64,000 nt of DNA from Parapedobacter flavus. Lineage in GTDB: Bacteria > Bacteroidota > Bacteroidia > Sphingobacteriales > Sphingobacteriaceae. This document shows positions 32,335 to 40,144 of this stretch, one piece after another. The translations under genes were made by a program, and so were the position numbers. Below the pieces are notes generated by a model. That model was not told the origin of the DNA. It searched no databases and saw nothing but the letters and a program-made list of their open reading frames with translations. The stretch lies in contig NZ_JAYKZZ010000007.1 of NCBI RefSeq assembly GCF_035818675.1, positions 1 through 64,000 of the forward strand. The letters are read 5' to 3'. The stretch's first letter is position 1; each line of letters opens with the position of its first letter.

Positions 32335-33391
32335 CGTTCCACCCGAATTCATCATCGATGCGACCGTAGCGGAGGTCGTTGAGGTATTGGAGTACCCGGT
32401 TTGAAAACTCGCGTTGCGCGGGGTCGGGTAACGTATATACCTTACCTTCGAAGCCGATTTCGGAAATCGGTGTAAGGGTGGCTGCGGTGCCAGCGGCAAA
32501 CGCTTCGGTGACGCTGCCATTTTCGATGCCATCGATCAATTCCTGTACAGATACTTTACGCTCTTCGGCCTGGTAACCCCAGTGCCGGGCGATTTCGATG
32601 ATGGAACGGCGGGTGATGCCGTGCAGTATCGTTTCTGCCGATGGCGTAATGATGGTATCGCCTACCCGGAACAGCAAGTTGGCCGTGCCGGCCTCTTCAA
32701 TGTATTTGTGTTCGTTGGCGTCTGTCCACATCAGCTGGTCAAAGCCTTCGGCCTGGGCCAGGCGGGTGGGGTGGAGTGACAAGGCGTAGTTGCCCGCATT
32801 TTTCGAAAAACCAACACCACCGGAAGCAGCCCGCGTGTAATGCGTTTCGATTTTCAGGCGTAGCGGCTTGTTGTAGTACGCCCCTACCGGCCCGGTGATT
32901 ACGATAAATTTATAGGAGTCCGAAGGGTGTACCCCTAAGGCGGCCTCTGTAGCAAACATAAAGGGGCGGATGTATAGCGAAGAACCCTCGAGTTGGGGTA
33001 CCCAATCGCGGTCGACGTCGAGCAACGCTTTAATACCGCCGACGAACAGTTCTTCCGGCAGCTCCGGCATTTCCAGTCGCGCGGCCGATTTATTGAACCG
33101 TTCGAGGTTTTTGTCGGGCCTGAAGGTGCTCACCGTGCCATCGGCAAATTTGTAGGCTTTCAAGCCTTCAAAAATGGACTGGCCATAATGGATGGCCGAT
33201 GTGGCCGGACTCAGCGTCAGATCGCCGTAAGGCACGATATCCGCGTCTTGCCACTGGCCGTTGGCGTAATTTGCCACCAACATGTGGTCTGAAAAAATTT
33301 GACCGAATTTTAGGTTGTTGAAATCCACTTGCGGCAGTCTTGACTGTCGCGTTTGCTCCACCCGGATTGCTGTTGTTGCTGCCTCGCTCAT
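32321..33391 (-). CDS. ilvE: branched-chain amino acid aminotransferase
   Basis: A 356-residue BCAT of the longer, eukaryote-like type. Landmarks are YGQSIFEGLKAYKFADG, LYIRPFMFATEAALGVHPS, the probable PLP lysine in GGVGFSKNAGNYALSLHP, and EEAGTANLLFRVGDTIITP. It is a PLP enzyme interconverting Leu, Ile and Val with their keto acids. The start is set at MSEAATTAIRVEQ (33391); the frame continues upstream but into the intergenic terminator. Its 3' end overlaps miaA by 14 bp, tail to tail. Confidence 0.96.
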   Translation of the reverse strand: MSEAATTAIRVEQTRQSRLPQVDFNNLKFGQIFSDHMLVANYANGQWQDADIVPYGDLTLSPATSAIHYGQSIFEGLKAYKFADGTVSTFRPDKNLERFNKSAARLEMPELPEELFVGGIKALLDVDRDWVPQLEGSSLYIRPFMFATEAALGVHPSDSYKFIVITGPVGAYYNKPLRLKIETHYTRAASGGVGFSKNAGNYALSLHPTRLAQAEGFDQLMWTDANEHKYIEEAGTANLLFRVGDTIITPSAETILHGITRRSIIEIARHWGYQAEERKVSVQELIDGIENGSVTEAFAAGTAATLTPISEIGFEGKVYTLPDPAQREFSNRVLQYLNDLRYGRIDDEFGWNVIVG

Positions 33392-33426
33392 AGCTATGTG
33401 ATTAGGGTGGCAAGTTAGGAAAAAAA

Positions 33427-33464
33427 GCGGATTGGAAGAAACGATTTCATTCCGATCCGCCTTT
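33427..33464 (-). terminator. terminator of the yegP-like gene
   Basis: GCGGATTGGAA (33427-33437) pairs with TTCCGATCCGC (33450-33460) with one G-T pair, loop 12 nt. On the minus strand the stem is followed by TTTTTT (33421-33426), making a good Rho-independent terminator 10-50 bp after the YegP-like stop and just before ilvE. The plus strand also has a short T run (CTTTT). Confidence 0.8.
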
Positions 33465-33470
33465 TGGTGT

Positions 33471-33803
33471 TTATTCAGATTGGTCGTCCGTCGACGCGTC
33501 GGGGGCATTCCTTTTCACCGACTCGATTCCTTTGTCGCGGCCCGACGCAGATTCGTACATTTCACTCGACCCGATAATTTGGCCGTTGCCGGCTTTGAGG
33601 TTGAAGAAGGATTTTCCGTTTTTGGCCTCTTTCCGGTCGTAGCGACCGTCGTCAGTACTGTTTTTCTTTACCGACTCGATACCGTTAAGGCAGGAAGCTT
33701 TGGTGGTGTACCCCTCGCTGGTTAGAATAATTTCGCCGTTGCCGGCCTTCAGGTTGAATTGAAATTCTCCGTTCTTGCGTGTTGAGATGACAAATTTTCC
33801 CAT
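33471..33803 (-). CDS. YegP/DUF1508 family protein
   Basis: A 110-residue cytoplasmic protein made of two DUF1508 repeats. The first is GKFVISTRKNGEFQFNLKAG with NGEIILTSEGYTTKASCLNG. The second is FFNLKAGNGQIIGSSEMYES with GRDKGIESVK. Each repeat folds as a small beta-sheet with one helix. The role of YegP proteins is not well defined, though they are often stress-induced. It is a single-gene transcript with its own terminator. Confidence 0.93.
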   Translation of the reverse strand: MGKFVISTRKNGEFQFNLKAGNGEIILTSEGYTTKASCLNGIESVKKNSTDDGRYDRKEAKNGKSFFNLKAGNGQIIGSSEMYESASGRDKGIESVKRNAPDASTDDQSE

Positions 33804-33944
33804 GGTTTTACTGATTTTGATTTATGATAAGTTAACTAAATACGGATGTTTTGTAGGCTAATTTAAGGAACTGTAGCTAAAATCAAAATTAAATTTCAGG
33901 GAAACACCTCCAAGATCCCAGTTGATGGAGCGCTGGGGAGAACG

Positions 33945-34347
33945 TTACGTGTTGAAGCTTACCACGATAAAAAACAGGATAAGAAGGATAATCGGCAGGA
34001 ATAAAAACGGAATCCCGAAACAGGATTTTCGTATCTTGAAAGATGACGGTATCAGTGCTATGGTCCCGGGTGAGTTCTTCTACGGCGTTATAATAACGAC
34101 CCATAAAAGGGAACACCTGCTCCGCATTGGTGAAGACCATATTATTCCCGTCACCCTTACCAAATTCATTGTCGAACGGGGCCTTCTTAAGCCAGGCATG
34201 TAGACTTCTTCCGGTACGTGCCTTTACATCTTCATCCCAAACAAAATCTTTTGTGATACGGGTCTGACGATCACACGAAATCAGTAGCGTGCATGCGAAC
34301 AGCATAACGATGGTGCGGTGAATGTGGGTTGAAATAGTTCTCTTCAT
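33945..34347 (-). pseudogene. lipoprotein/membrane protein with probable 1-nt frameshift
   Basis: The frame from 34347 encodes a lipoprotein start (hydrophobic run then LISC lipobox) and a conserved-looking middle (DVKARTGRSLHAWLKKAPFD, FTNAEQVFPFMGRYYNAVEE). Around 34020 the frame changes character: frame 0 reads polar, Pro/Tyr-rich residues to a stop at 33889. In the +1 frame the same DNA reads ILFGIPFLFLPIILLILFF, then IVVSFNT and a TAA at 33945, a clean membrane helix. Removing one T from the TTT at 34018-34020 (minus strand) fuses both parts. It may be a real pseudogene or a sequence error. The family is not recognised. Confidence 0.55.
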
Positions 34348-34614
34348 GATGGTTTAAAATAATACTCAAGTGCTTAGCTCGCTGCCTTCAATCTACCGTG
34401 GTGCCGGCATGGATCGCCCAAAGTAAAATCATAATTTTAAGCATAGGCAACAATGTTCATAGCGACCTGGTTATACTGAGACAAATTTCTTCAAAAAGGA
34501 GGACTCGGCCTATCCCCAAAAACCACTATTTTCTTATTCCGATTTTGATATCGTATGGACGTGGTCTACATTTGATGGGTAATAGCGACTGACCCAAAAC
34601 TGGTTTAACGAAAA

Positions 34615-34737
34615 AAGCCGATCAATTCCTTGACCGGCTTGCTGGTAGGGACAAGTTGTCGAATGTCGAGCCTTTTGGAGGACTATAAGGCTGTTTTGGA
34701 CGCGAAGAATTTGTTCCAACAGGTCAATCACTAAACT
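34615..34737 (+). repeat. junction repeat A (hairpin + 80-bp segment)
   Basis: AAGCCG-A-TCAA, a TTCC loop, then TTGA-C-CGGCTT (34615-34640) form a hairpin with one mismatch. It is followed by the segment GTAGGGACAAGTTGTCGAAT and on through TGGAGGACTATAAGGC to a TAA at 34735-34737. It is the most divergent of three copies; it shares TGTCGA, TGGAGGA and ACGC-A-GAAT with copies B and C at the same spacing. It is probably an old junction or attachment site. Confidence 0.6.
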
Positions 34738-34866
34738 TCTAAAATTTAACTAATCCGAGAAGTTTGTAAAAACAGGCGAATTAGCCCTGAAAAAAATGTG
34801 CAGCCAGCAAATGTTTCCTTAGCTTATTTTGTAGAAGCTAAAAAACAAATTCTTAGGCACCTAAGT

Positions 34867-34896
34867 GAGCCGATATGAGCCGATAAGAACCGATAA
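34867..34896 (+). repeat. three 10-bp tandem repeats
   Basis: GAGCCGATAT, GAGCCGATAA and GAACCGATAA lie head to tail, with one or two differences between copies. A 10-bp period places them on the same DNA face, which would suit cooperative protein binding. No gene starts within 400 bp, so purpose is unknown. Confidence 0.7.
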
Positions 34897-35183
34897 TGAA
34901 CATGCAGGCTTTTTTTGAGATCACGGATGATTTTTATCCACTGAATTTATGATTACGGAGAAATTGATCCATATCGGATATCTCGTCCTATGAAATCGGT
35001 TGCCTGTGATTGGCGAAGTAACCCATAAACTGATTGATATTGATCCCCCTTTTCTGCATGTCAATACAAATATACGGCAATAAGAGAAATTTGCTGCCAA
35101 AAATTTGTGGGCACGCCCAAATCAACCAGCAACAAGGCAGGGGGCATTTAAAAGTCCCAGCTCCGGCGTATTTAGGTTGCTGT

Positions 35184-35300
35184 CTTGAAAAATTTATATA
35201 TTTATTGAATTAGCTTGAAAAGCTTGTACAATATAGTGTGATTGCCTTGAAAAACTTGTGCGTTCACTGGAAATGCAGGTCGTAAGCTTGAAAAATTTGT
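35184..35300 (+). repeat. four iteron-like CTTGAAAAA repeats
   Basis: Direct copies of CTTGAAAAAnTTgT start at 35184, 35214, 35246 and 35287 (variants CTTGAAAAATTTATA, CTTGAAAAGCTTGTA, CTTGAAAAACTTGTG, CTTGAAAAATTTGTA). Spacing is 30, 32 and 41 bp, about three to four helical turns. Such arrays serve as plasmid iterons, recombinase-accessory sites or operators. The copies are too short and spaced too evenly to be simple sequence. Confidence 0.65.
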
Positions 35301-35395
35301 AACAGGACAGCGATGGACAAGGACACCCCGATACACCTGCAGGAAATTATCTTTTCCTCAGACGAACCCCGTATCAGCAGGGTCATTTTATCCGC

Positions 35396-35587
35396 ATGCT
35401 GCAAAGGGCACAGCAATTCAGCGCCACCATCACCGGTGCGGATATGGACATGATGCAGCAGGTATTGGAAGCAAGTAATGCTTTTAAGGAGGGTGAGGAA
35501 CACATCCTACGCATTGCCTCGCCGCCAAGCAACCCATGGGAACCAGACGAGGACCGGCAGGATAACGGCCGGAGTGTCCAGCGTTAG
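35396..35587 (+). CDS. short protein-like fragment, unknown
   Basis: A 63-residue frame starting MLQRAQQFSATITGADMDMM. The frame is open back to about 35303 without an ATG. The residues look like a helical protein (QQVLEASNAFKEGEEHILRI) with a Pro/Asp-rich end. A second frame from an ATG at 35313 reads MDKDTPIHLQEIIFSSDEPR and then loses coding character. The two may be halves of one frameshifted gene. I do not recognise the product; it is probably a remnant inside mobile DNA. Confidence 0.3.
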   Translation: MLQRAQQFSATITGADMDMMQQVLEASNAFKEGEEHILRIASPPSNPWEPDEDRQDNGRSVQR

Positions 35588-35680
35588 TTGTAGCAAGAAA
35601 ACAGATGAAAATCGAACCCCTAGAATAAATTTGTTACTCTGGTATGTCGCTTATTTTTAGAAAGATATAATGAAAAAAGA

Positions 35681-35797
35681 AAAGGTTATCAGTGTAAAAC
35701 TGATAACCTTTCTTTCGTGGTAGAGGGAACTTTACAAGTGTCGAACTTTGTGGAGGATTATGAGGCCATATTAAACGCAAAGAATCTACTCGGATAA
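35681..35797 (+). repeat. junction repeat B (left end of the ars/recombinase element)
   Basis: A perfect 13-bp stem (AAAGGTTATCAGT, 35681-35693; ACTGATAACCTTT, 35699-35711) is followed by GTAGAGGGAACTTTACAAGT and then TGTCGAACTTTGTGGAGGAT on to a TAA at 35795-35797. It is roughly 80-85% identical by eye to copy C at 46.1 kb over the same 80 bp and keeps the same reading frame to a stop. Copies B and C bracket the ars genes and the recombinase, so B is the candidate left attachment or junction site. Confidence 0.7.
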
Positions 35798-35902
35798 TTC
35801 AAATATTTTTATTCCAGCAATTTATTGTTGATTTAGGTCATTAATTACCTAAAAGCATTTTATACGCTTACATGCGCCTTCCTGTAATAAAGAAAGTTAT
35901 TC

Positions 35903-35937
35903 TTTGCTATTTAAAAATATAATCGTAATATTGCGAT
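35903..35937 (+). promoter_or_regulatory. arsR promoter with overlapping ArsR operator
   Basis: TTTG (35903-35906), 20 bp, then TAATATTG (35927-35934) form a near-consensus promoter. The palindrome ATCGTAAT/ATTGCGAT (35922-35937, one mismatch) overlaps the -7 box, so a bound repressor would block RNA polymerase. The same word recurs at 36304-36319. ArsR would be expected to release it when it binds As(III) or Sb(III). Confidence 0.7.
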
Positions 35938-35951
35938 GTTAAAGAAAGATT

Positions 35952-36284
35952 ATGGGGCTTACGAAATCGGAAATATTTACGGCCGAACAGAACAAATTGG
36001 CTGCTTTGTTTAAAGCCTTAGGGCATCCGGCTAGGGTTGCCATTCTTCAGTATATCATCAATCAAAAAGCCTGTATCTGTAATGATTTAGTCGATGAATT
36101 GGGATTGGCGCAAGCCACCATTTCACAGCATTTGAAAGAGCTAAAGAACATAGGCATTATCCAAGGAACGATTGAGGGCAAAGCAGTTTGCTATTGCATT
36201 GATGAAAAACTGTGGAAACAAATCCAAGCGGAATTTAACGCATTCTTTAATCAAGAAGTAAAAGTAACCGGTTGCTGTTCATAA
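35952..36284 (+). CDS. arsR: ArsR/SmtB-family metalloregulator
   Basis: A 110-residue winged-helix repressor. The helix-turn-helix lies at about residues 45-70 (DLVDELGLAQATISQHLKEL), and the metal site is the KACICNDLV segment, which has the CxC pair of arsenic-sensing ArsR proteins. The C-terminus ends in Cys-Cys-Ser. It would repress its own operon through the palindrome at 35922-35937 and release it on binding arsenite. It is the first gene of an AT-rich ars block. Confidence 0.92.
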   Translation: MGLTKSEIFTAEQNKLAALFKALGHPARVAILQYIINQKACICNDLVDELGLAQATISQHLKELKNIGIIQGTIEGKAVCYCIDEKLWKQIQAEFNAFFNQEVKVTGCCS

Positions 36285-36303
36285 TATTTTTTTAACCCTT
36301 ATC

Positions 36304-36319
36304 ATCGTAATATTACAAT
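36304..36319 (+). promoter_or_regulatory. second ArsR operator candidate
   Basis: ATCGTAATATTACAAT repeats the left half and centre of the arsR operator (ATCGTAATATTGCGAT) and lies in the 68-bp gap between arsR and the DUF6428 gene. It suggests a separately repressed internal promoter for the resistance genes, or a roadblock that tunes readthrough from arsR. Confidence 0.6.
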
Positions 36320-36352
36320 ATATAATTTAGTATAAATTTTCAACTTACATTT

Positions 36353-36817
36353 ATGAAACTATCAACAATCAAAGAAATCCTGCCAATACTGGACAATGTT
36401 GAATTTCAGTTAGCAAACGGAACGTCTGTCCCCGAACACTTCCACGTGACGGAAATAGGGCAAATCACCAAACATTTTATTGATTGCGGTGGTGTAATCC
36501 GTACAGAGAAAACGGTAAACTTCCAATTGTGGGACGCCAACGACTATGAGCACAGATTGAAGCCGACCAAGCTATTGAACATCATCAGGTTATCTGAAGA
36601 AAAATTAGGCATTGAGGATGGCGAAATTGAAGTAGAATACCAAGGTGAAACGATTGGCAAATTTGACTTGGATTTTGACGGCCAGCATTTCATCTTAAAG
36701 AACAAACAGACGGCTTGTTTGGCAAGCGATGCCTGCGGTATTACTGCGGAAAAACAAAAAGTAAGGTTATCTGAATTGAACAGCACTTGCTGTACGCCGA
36801 ACTCAAATTGTTGCTGA
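36353..36817 (+). CDS. DUF6428 family protein of ars operons
   Basis: A 154-residue cytoplasmic protein matching the DUF6428 pattern: MKLSTIKEILPILDNVEFQL, VPEHFHVTEIGQITKHFIDC and NFQLWDANDYEHRL. The C-terminus is rich in Cys (NSTCCTPNSNCC), which would suit metalloid binding; that is an inference. Proteins of this type often accompany arsR in Bacteroidota. Its role is unknown. It follows the second ArsR operator and precedes the methyltransferase by 16 bp. Confidence 0.8.
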   Translation: MKLSTIKEILPILDNVEFQLANGTSVPEHFHVTEIGQITKHFIDCGGVIRTEKTVNFQLWDANDYEHRLKPTKLLNIIRLSEEKLGIEDGEIEVEYQGETIGKFDLDFDGQHFILKNKQTACLASDACGITAEKQKVRLSELNSTCCTPNSNCC

Positions 36818-36833
36818 TTTACAATAATAGCAG

Positions 36834-37454
36834 ATGAAAAATTTCAATAGAAAAACCCACTGGGAGAATATTTACGAAAGCAAACCTTTGGAAACCGTAA
36901 GTTGGTATCAGTCCAATCCGGAAACCTCGCTGAATTTTGTCAGTCAATTCAATTTGCCAACCTCAGCTAAAATTATTGACATTGGTGGCGGAGATAGTTT
37001 TTTTGTTGATCATTTGCTTGAGCTGGGCTACGAAGATATTACGGTGGTCGATATTTCAAGCGTAGCTATAGAACGGGCAAAAGTAAGATTAGGGGATAAA
37101 GCCAATGAAGTAAAATGGATTGTCAAGGATATCTCCGACTTTATACCAACAGCACATTACGACTTTTGGCACGACAGAGCAACATTTCATTTTTTGACGG
37201 ACCAAAACGAAATTGATCATTATTTAAAAACCACGACCAAGGCCATTTCCAAAAATGGGATTTTAGTAATCGGTACCTTTTCCGAACAAGGCCCTACTCA
37301 ATGTACCGGTATAGAGATTAAACAATATTCAGAACAGACTATGACAGATTTGTTTCAAAATCATTTTCAAAAAATGGGCTGTATTACCGTTGACCATACG
37401 ACACCGTTTAATACTACTCAGAATTTCGTGTTTTGCAGCTTCCGTAAACGATAA
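36834..37454 (+). CDS. class I SAM-dependent methyltransferase of the ars operon
   Basis: A 206-residue methyltransferase with the Rossmann motif IIDIGGGDSFFVDHLLELGY, followed by VVDISSVAIERAK and a FWHDRATFHFLT segment. It is shorter than arsenite methyltransferase ArsM and lacks that enzyme's set of conserved cysteines, so I do not call it ArsM. The TWEN-like start (KTHWENIYESK) resembles small-molecule methyltransferases. Operon position suggests a role with arsenic or a related compound, but the substrate is unknown. Confidence 0.8.
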   Translation: MKNFNRKTHWENIYESKPLETVSWYQSNPETSLNFVSQFNLPTSAKIIDIGGGDSFFVDHLLELGYEDITVVDISSVAIERAKVRLGDKANEVKWIVKDISDFIPTAHYDFWHDRATFHFLTDQNEIDHYLKTTTKAISKNGILVIGTFSEQGPTQCTGIEIKQYSEQTMTDLFQNHFQKMGCITVDHTTPFNTTQNFVFCSFRKR

Positions 37455-37465
37455 ATGCCATCAAG

Positions 37466-38077
37466 ATGTTTCAAGCCATATCAGAAACAGCACAGCTATT
37501 GCAATTACAAAATGTCAGCAAAGAACGCAAAGACACATTACAGCCTTTAATTGATTTTGTACAGCAAAAAGCAAGCATCGGAGCAGACATAAACCTCAAT
37601 TTTATCTGTACACATAATTCACGTAGAAGCCATTTGGCACAGGTATGGGCGCAGGTGGCAAGTGTGTACTTCGATATTCCGAATGTACATTGCTATTCTG
37701 GCGGTACGGAAGAAACGGCACTATTCCCGAAAGTAGCGGAAACATTGACCGACCAAGGTTTTAATATTTTCAGGATTGCGGAAACCGCTAATCCGGTATA
37801 TGCCATTAAATACAGCCATGATGCATTGCCTATCATCGGGTTCTCCAAGAAATACGATAGTCCTTTCAACCCTTCATCGGCATTTGCCGCTATTATGACC
37901 TGCTCGCAGGCAGACGGCGGATGCCCATTCATTGCTGGTGCGGAAAAGCGGATACCCATCACATTTGAAGACCCCAAGATTTCAGATGGTACGTCCGAAC
38001 AGGCACGGGTATATGCAGAAAGGAGTTTACAGATAGCGCAGGAAATGTGCTACGTTTTTTCGAGGATTAAAAGATAG
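37466..38077 (+). CDS. low-molecular-weight phosphatase-like arsenate reductase
   Basis: A 203-residue protein with the LMW-phosphatase loop FICTHNSRRSHLAQVWA, in which Cys and Arg of C-x5-R are present (CTHNSRR). Arsenate reductases of the thioredoxin-linked ArsC type share this loop, with extra cysteines later: TCSQADGGCPF supplies two candidates. It would reduce As(V) to As(III) for export by the next gene. It is longer than typical ArsC (about 130-140 residues); an N-terminal helical extension of about 40 residues accounts for part of this. Confidence 0.8.
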   Translation: MFQAISETAQLLQLQNVSKERKDTLQPLIDFVQQKASIGADINLNFICTHNSRRSHLAQVWAQVASVYFDIPNVHCYSGGTEETALFPKVAETLTDQGFNIFRIAETANPVYAIKYSHDALPIIGFSKKYDSPFNPSSAFAAIMTCSQADGGCPFIAGAEKRIPITFEDPKISDGTSEQARVYAERSLQIAQEMCYVFSRIKR

Positions 38078-38080
38078 CTG

Positions 38081-39112
38081 ATGCAGCCGAAACTAAAGTT
38101 CCTTGACCGTTACCTTACTTTATGGATATTCCTTGCAATGGCGGTAGGTGTAGGATTGGGATATTTCTTTCCCAATATTTCCGATGTAACAGACAGCTTG
38201 TCCATAGGTACAACTAATATTCTGTTGGCAATCGGATTGATTTTAATGATGTACCCGCCATTAGCAAAAGTGGACTATTCCTTGTTGCCCCGCGCATTTA
38301 AAGACACCAAGGCAATCGGCATATCCTTATTGCTGAATTGGGTTATCGGTACGGTATTGATGTTCGGTTTAGCCGTTCTGTTCTTACGGAACGAACCCGA
38401 TTACATGACGGGTCTGATACTGATTGGTTTGGCAAGGTGTATCGCAATGGTCATCGTTTGGAGTGACCTGGCAAAAGGGAACAGAGAATATACGGCATTG
38501 TTGGTCGCATTGAACAGTATCTTTCAGATAATAAGTTATAGTTTCTTTGTTTGGCTGTTCATCAACGTATTGCCGAACAAATTGGGGTTAGCCGATTTCA
38601 ACGTAAGCGTATCCATGAAAGAGGTAACCGAAAGCGTACTCATATATTTGGGCATTCCTTTCTTCGCAGGCTTTATAAGCCGTTATGCATTGGTAAAGTC
38701 AAAGGGTATGGAGTGGTATAATCGGAAATTCGTGCCAAAAATATCGCCCGTTACCTTGTATGCGTTATTATTTACCATCGTATTGATGTTCAGCCTGAAG
38801 GGAGACAAGATATTGGAGTTACCAATGGATGTTGTAAAGGTGGCTGTACCGCTGATTATTTATTTCATGCTGATGTTTTTCGTAAGCTTCTTTGTCAACA
38901 AATCATTGAAGGTTCCTTATGACAAAAACGCTTCCATTGCATTTACAGCCACAGGGAATAATTTTGAATTGGCGATAGCCGTGTCGATCGCGGTATTCGG
39001 CATCCATTCGCCACAGGCATTTGTGGGCGTTATCGGCCCACTCGTGGAAGTACCAATATTGATACTGTTGGTGAGGGCAAGCCTGTGGCTAAAAAAGCGA
39101 TATTACACATAA
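38081..39112 (+). CDS. ACR3-type arsenite efflux transporter
   Basis: A 343-residue membrane protein with ten helices and ACR3/BASS-family marks: LTLWIFLAMAVGVGLGYFFP, LLAIGLILMMYPPLAKVDY, GLARCIAMVIVWSDLAKGN (the conserved functional Cys region) and NASIAFTATGNNFELAIAV. It exports arsenite from the cytoplasm. It starts 3 bp after the arsenate reductase-like gene, so reduction and export are coupled. It is the last gene of the AT-rich ars block. Confidence 0.94.
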   Translation: MQPKLKFLDRYLTLWIFLAMAVGVGLGYFFPNISDVTDSLSIGTTNILLAIGLILMMYPPLAKVDYSLLPRAFKDTKAIGISLLLNWVIGTVLMFGLAVLFLRNEPDYMTGLILIGLARCIAMVIVWSDLAKGNREYTALLVALNSIFQIISYSFFVWLFINVLPNKLGLADFNVSVSMKEVTESVLIYLGIPFFAGFISRYALVKSKGMEWYNRKFVPKISPVTLYALLFTIVLMFSLKGDKILELPMDVVKVAVPLIIYFMLMFFVSFFVNKSLKVPYDKNASIAFTATGNNFELAIAVSIAVFGIHSPQAFVGVIGPLVEVPILILLVRASLWLKKRYYT

Positions 39113-39215
39113 ATTCCTACGGATCATTCGCGAAACATCTTGTTTACCATAGTGATAGGAGTAGGTTTATTAAGTTTCCAAGAAAATAGTCTATTTTAGA
39201 CTGGAAATACGATCA

Positions 39216-40049
39216 ATGAGGAAAGCTGTACATAGACACGTTGCCGTAAAGGATAAGACTGAGTCGCACCAGCACATCAAAATCGCGGAGTTCCGGAAAA
39301 ATGTACGCAAAACGAATCCGCATAAGCACAACAGTTATTTTGAATTCGTCTTATTACTACGGGGCAGCGGTTCGCATACCATTGACGGCAGGTCGTATGC
39401 TGTGAATCCCCCAGTATTGTTCATTATCCGCAGGGAGCAGGTGCACCATTGGGAACTTGATGATGAGCCAGAGGGGTATGTACTGATTATCAAAAAACAG
39501 TTTATCGACGACAGTGTTGACAAGGCATTGAAGGAGCTCTTGTTGCGGATGAGCGGCCATAGCTGCCTTTACCTGGAAGACGCCACCCCCGTCGCAGCGC
39601 TGTTCGGATTGTTGCTGGCCGAATGTCAAAAACCGGCTCATGGAAACGCCGAGGTGAGGGAAGGCTTGCTCAAGGCTCTTTTAGGAATTTCGTTGCAACA
39701 AGCACCCTATCCCAAAAAGCAGTCCGGGGCCAAGACGGATATCTATCAGCGTTTTGAAGAGTTGCTCGGGCATACCGACACGCTTCATAACAGCGTGGCC
39801 CATTATGCGCTTTTGTTGAATACGACCCCCCAGAACCTGAATGCAGTCTGTCGCAGAGTAACCGGTGAGCCAGCGGCTTCGGTACTGGCCGCGCACCTAC
39901 TGGGCGAGGCTAAGCGCCTGCTGCTTTACACGGATCTCACTGTGGGCCAGATCGCGGGCTGCCTGAATTTCAAGGATGATTCGCATTTCATCAAATACTT
40001 CAGGAGGCATATCGGATCCACCCCCCAAGCATATCGGCAATCGGCATAG
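39216..40049 (+). CDS. AraC-family transcriptional regulator
   Basis: A 277-residue regulator with an N-terminal cupin-like ligand domain (HKHNSYFEFVLLLRGSGSHT, then EQVHHWELDDEPEGYVLI) and a C-terminal AraC-type double HTH (HLLGEAKRLLLYTDLTVGQI, then FKDDSHFIKYFRRHIGSTPQ). GC content rises here against the ars genes. It lies upstream of DoxX and TauE/SafE genes on the same strand, which are its most likely targets. The ligand is unknown. Confidence 0.9.
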   Translation: MRKAVHRHVAVKDKTESHQHIKIAEFRKNVRKTNPHKHNSYFEFVLLLRGSGSHTIDGRSYAVNPPVLFIIRREQVHHWELDDEPEGYVLIIKKQFIDDSVDKALKELLLRMSGHSCLYLEDATPVAALFGLLLAECQKPAHGNAEVREGLLKALLGISLQQAPYPKKQSGAKTDIYQRFEELLGHTDTLHNSVAHYALLLNTTPQNLNAVCRRVTGEPAASVLAAHLLGEAKRLLLYTDLTVGQIAGCLNFKDDSHFIKYFRRHIGSTPQAYRQSA

Positions 40050-40144
40050 GTTGGCCACTATACCGCTAATACCATCATATTTTCAAATACACCATAGATC
40101 TCGGTCGGTGCGTGTTAATTTTGTTATGAAAAGCAGACACACAG

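Larger units (their letters stand above)
34348..35951. other. 1.6-kb gene-poor, repeat-rich junction region
   Basis: No full-length gene is supported in this stretch. It holds two of the three hairpin-plus-80-bp junction repeats (34.6 and 35.7 kb), three 10-bp tandem copies at 34867-34896, four TTGAAAAA iteron-like repeats at 35184-35300, a short protein-like fragment (35396-35587) and the arsR promoter. It is AT-rich compared with the core genes to the left. It reads as the worn left edge of mobile DNA. Confidence 0.7.

Noticed and set aside
35715..35797. tRNA gene on the minus strand at junction repeat B
   Set aside because: GTTCGAC and a TTCCCTCTACCA-like end suggest a tRNA 3' half, but the T-stem does not pair well, no anticodon stem forms and no 5' half exists. 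It is at most a relic.
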